This document shows positions 63,822 to 64,000 of a DNA stretch of 64,000 nucleotides, piece after piece. Under the pieces are notes generated by a model. That model saw nothing but the letters and a program-made list of their open reading frames with translations. It had not been told where the DNA came from and ran no database searches. The stretch spans positions 620,001 to 684,000 of the forward strand of contig JADJPW010000001.1 in assembly GCA_016713035.1 (NCBI GenBank), read 5' to 3'. This stretch comes from Verrucomicrobiaceae bacterium. GTDB taxonomy: Bacteria; Verrucomicrobiota; Verrucomicrobiia; Verrucomicrobiales; Verrucomicrobiaceae. Position 1 is the first letter of the stretch. Every line of letters begins with the position of its first letter. A program made the translations under genes and the position numbers.

Positions 63822-64000
63822 ATGCGCCTGCCCCCTGCCCTCCTTTTTGCCTTCCTGACTGCCACCGCCGCAGCGCAGCCCTTTGAACTCAGGCCCCATG
63901 ACGTCATCGCCCTCACGGGTGGCTCCAACATGGAGCGCACGCGATTCAATGGCTATCTGCAAACCAGCCTCATCGCCTCCAAACCAGAGCTGAAGATCAA
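63822..64000 (+). CDS. 5' end of a probable PVC-type secreted protein
   Basis: Starts at ATG 63822 and runs out of the window (59 codons visible). A signal peptide is clear (MRLPPALLFAFLTATAAAQP), then FELRPHDVIALTGGSNMERT and RFNGYLQTSLIAS. The opening HDVIALTGGSNM..GYL is like the start of large multidomain proteins of Verrucomicrobia and Planctomycetes that combine a GDSL/SGNH-type or heme-binding CxxCH domain. The remainder is outside, so the domain make-up is inferred. Confidence 0.6.
   Translation, partial: MRLPPALLFAFLTATAAAQPFELRPHDVIALTGGSNMERTRFNGYLQTSLIASKPELKI

Noticed and set aside
1..64000. tRNA, rRNA, tmRNA or riboswitch genes
   Set aside because: No cloverleaf, conserved rRNA segment or known riboswitch core was recognised by eye; a covariance-model search would be needed to exclude them.

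Overview
The window looks like chromosomal DNA of a verrucomicrobial bacterium, probably Verrucomicrobiaceae and Prosthecobacter-like. The evidence is the set of lineage-typical families: a DUF1549/DUF1553 protein followed by a Tat-exported DUF1501 protein, a second DUF1501 gene, a secreted sulfatase, an FG-GAP protein, a DUF4159 protein, a PEP-CTERM protein, and the start of a probable PVC-type secreted protein at the right edge. Base composition is GC-rich, except for a poorer patch near 39.6-40.3 kb. No rRNA, tRNA or CRISPR array was recognised.

Layout. 0-5.5 kb: a frameshifted O-antigen ligase/TPR gene, a frameshifted Gfo/Idh/MocA oxidoreductase and an MFS transporter. 5.9-9.8 kb: a nest of insertion sequences (a 293-bp non-autonomous derivative, an IS630-like element carrying an IS5-like element inside its left terminal repeat, and a decayed IS4-like element), abutting the 5' stump of a type I restriction gene (hsdR). 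10.1-11.2 kb: two unusual repeat arrays, a degenerate 21-22 bp array and a 97-bp twin-hairpin array that stops at the end of an esterase gene. 11.2-20 kb: esterase, CDGSH protein, RNA methyltransferase, degenerate cyclase, ClpX-like ATPase, a UPF0175/DUF3368 toxin-antitoxin pair, and rpoA-rplQ. 20-24.5 kb: a 1174-residue CHAT-STAND-TPR protein, a candidate immune or cell-suicide sensor, with a small gene downstream that is interrupted by a stop codon. 24.8-33.3 kb: housekeeping genes (ggt, cca, dxr, class I aldolase, scpA, hscB, iscA-like) and a DUF1501 gene. 33.5-41.2 kb: NlpC/P60-like enzyme, beta-helix protein, pseudopilin, ATE-like transferase, a Tat-exported DMFase-like protein, and a small accessory patch with a kinase-like protein. 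41.2-52.2 kb: pyruvate carboxylase, CorA-like transporter, NHL protein, queD, GNAT, galU, ankyrin lipoprotein, FG-GAP protein. 52.4-57.7 kb (minus strand): sulfatase, thiol oxidoreductase, two small membrane proteins, desaturase, a GbsR-type regulator and a membrane protein. 57.8-64 kb: DUF4159, PEP-CTERM, DUF1549/DUF1553, DUF1501 and the partial edge gene.

Six non-mobile genes each carry what looks like one single-base frameshift (near 740, 3240, 16270, 31300, 56855 and 58437), and one further gene has an in-frame stop (20397). Some of the frameshifts sit in homopolymers. Sequencing error is a serious alternative to pseudogenisation. All assignments are by reading the sequence; no database search was run.
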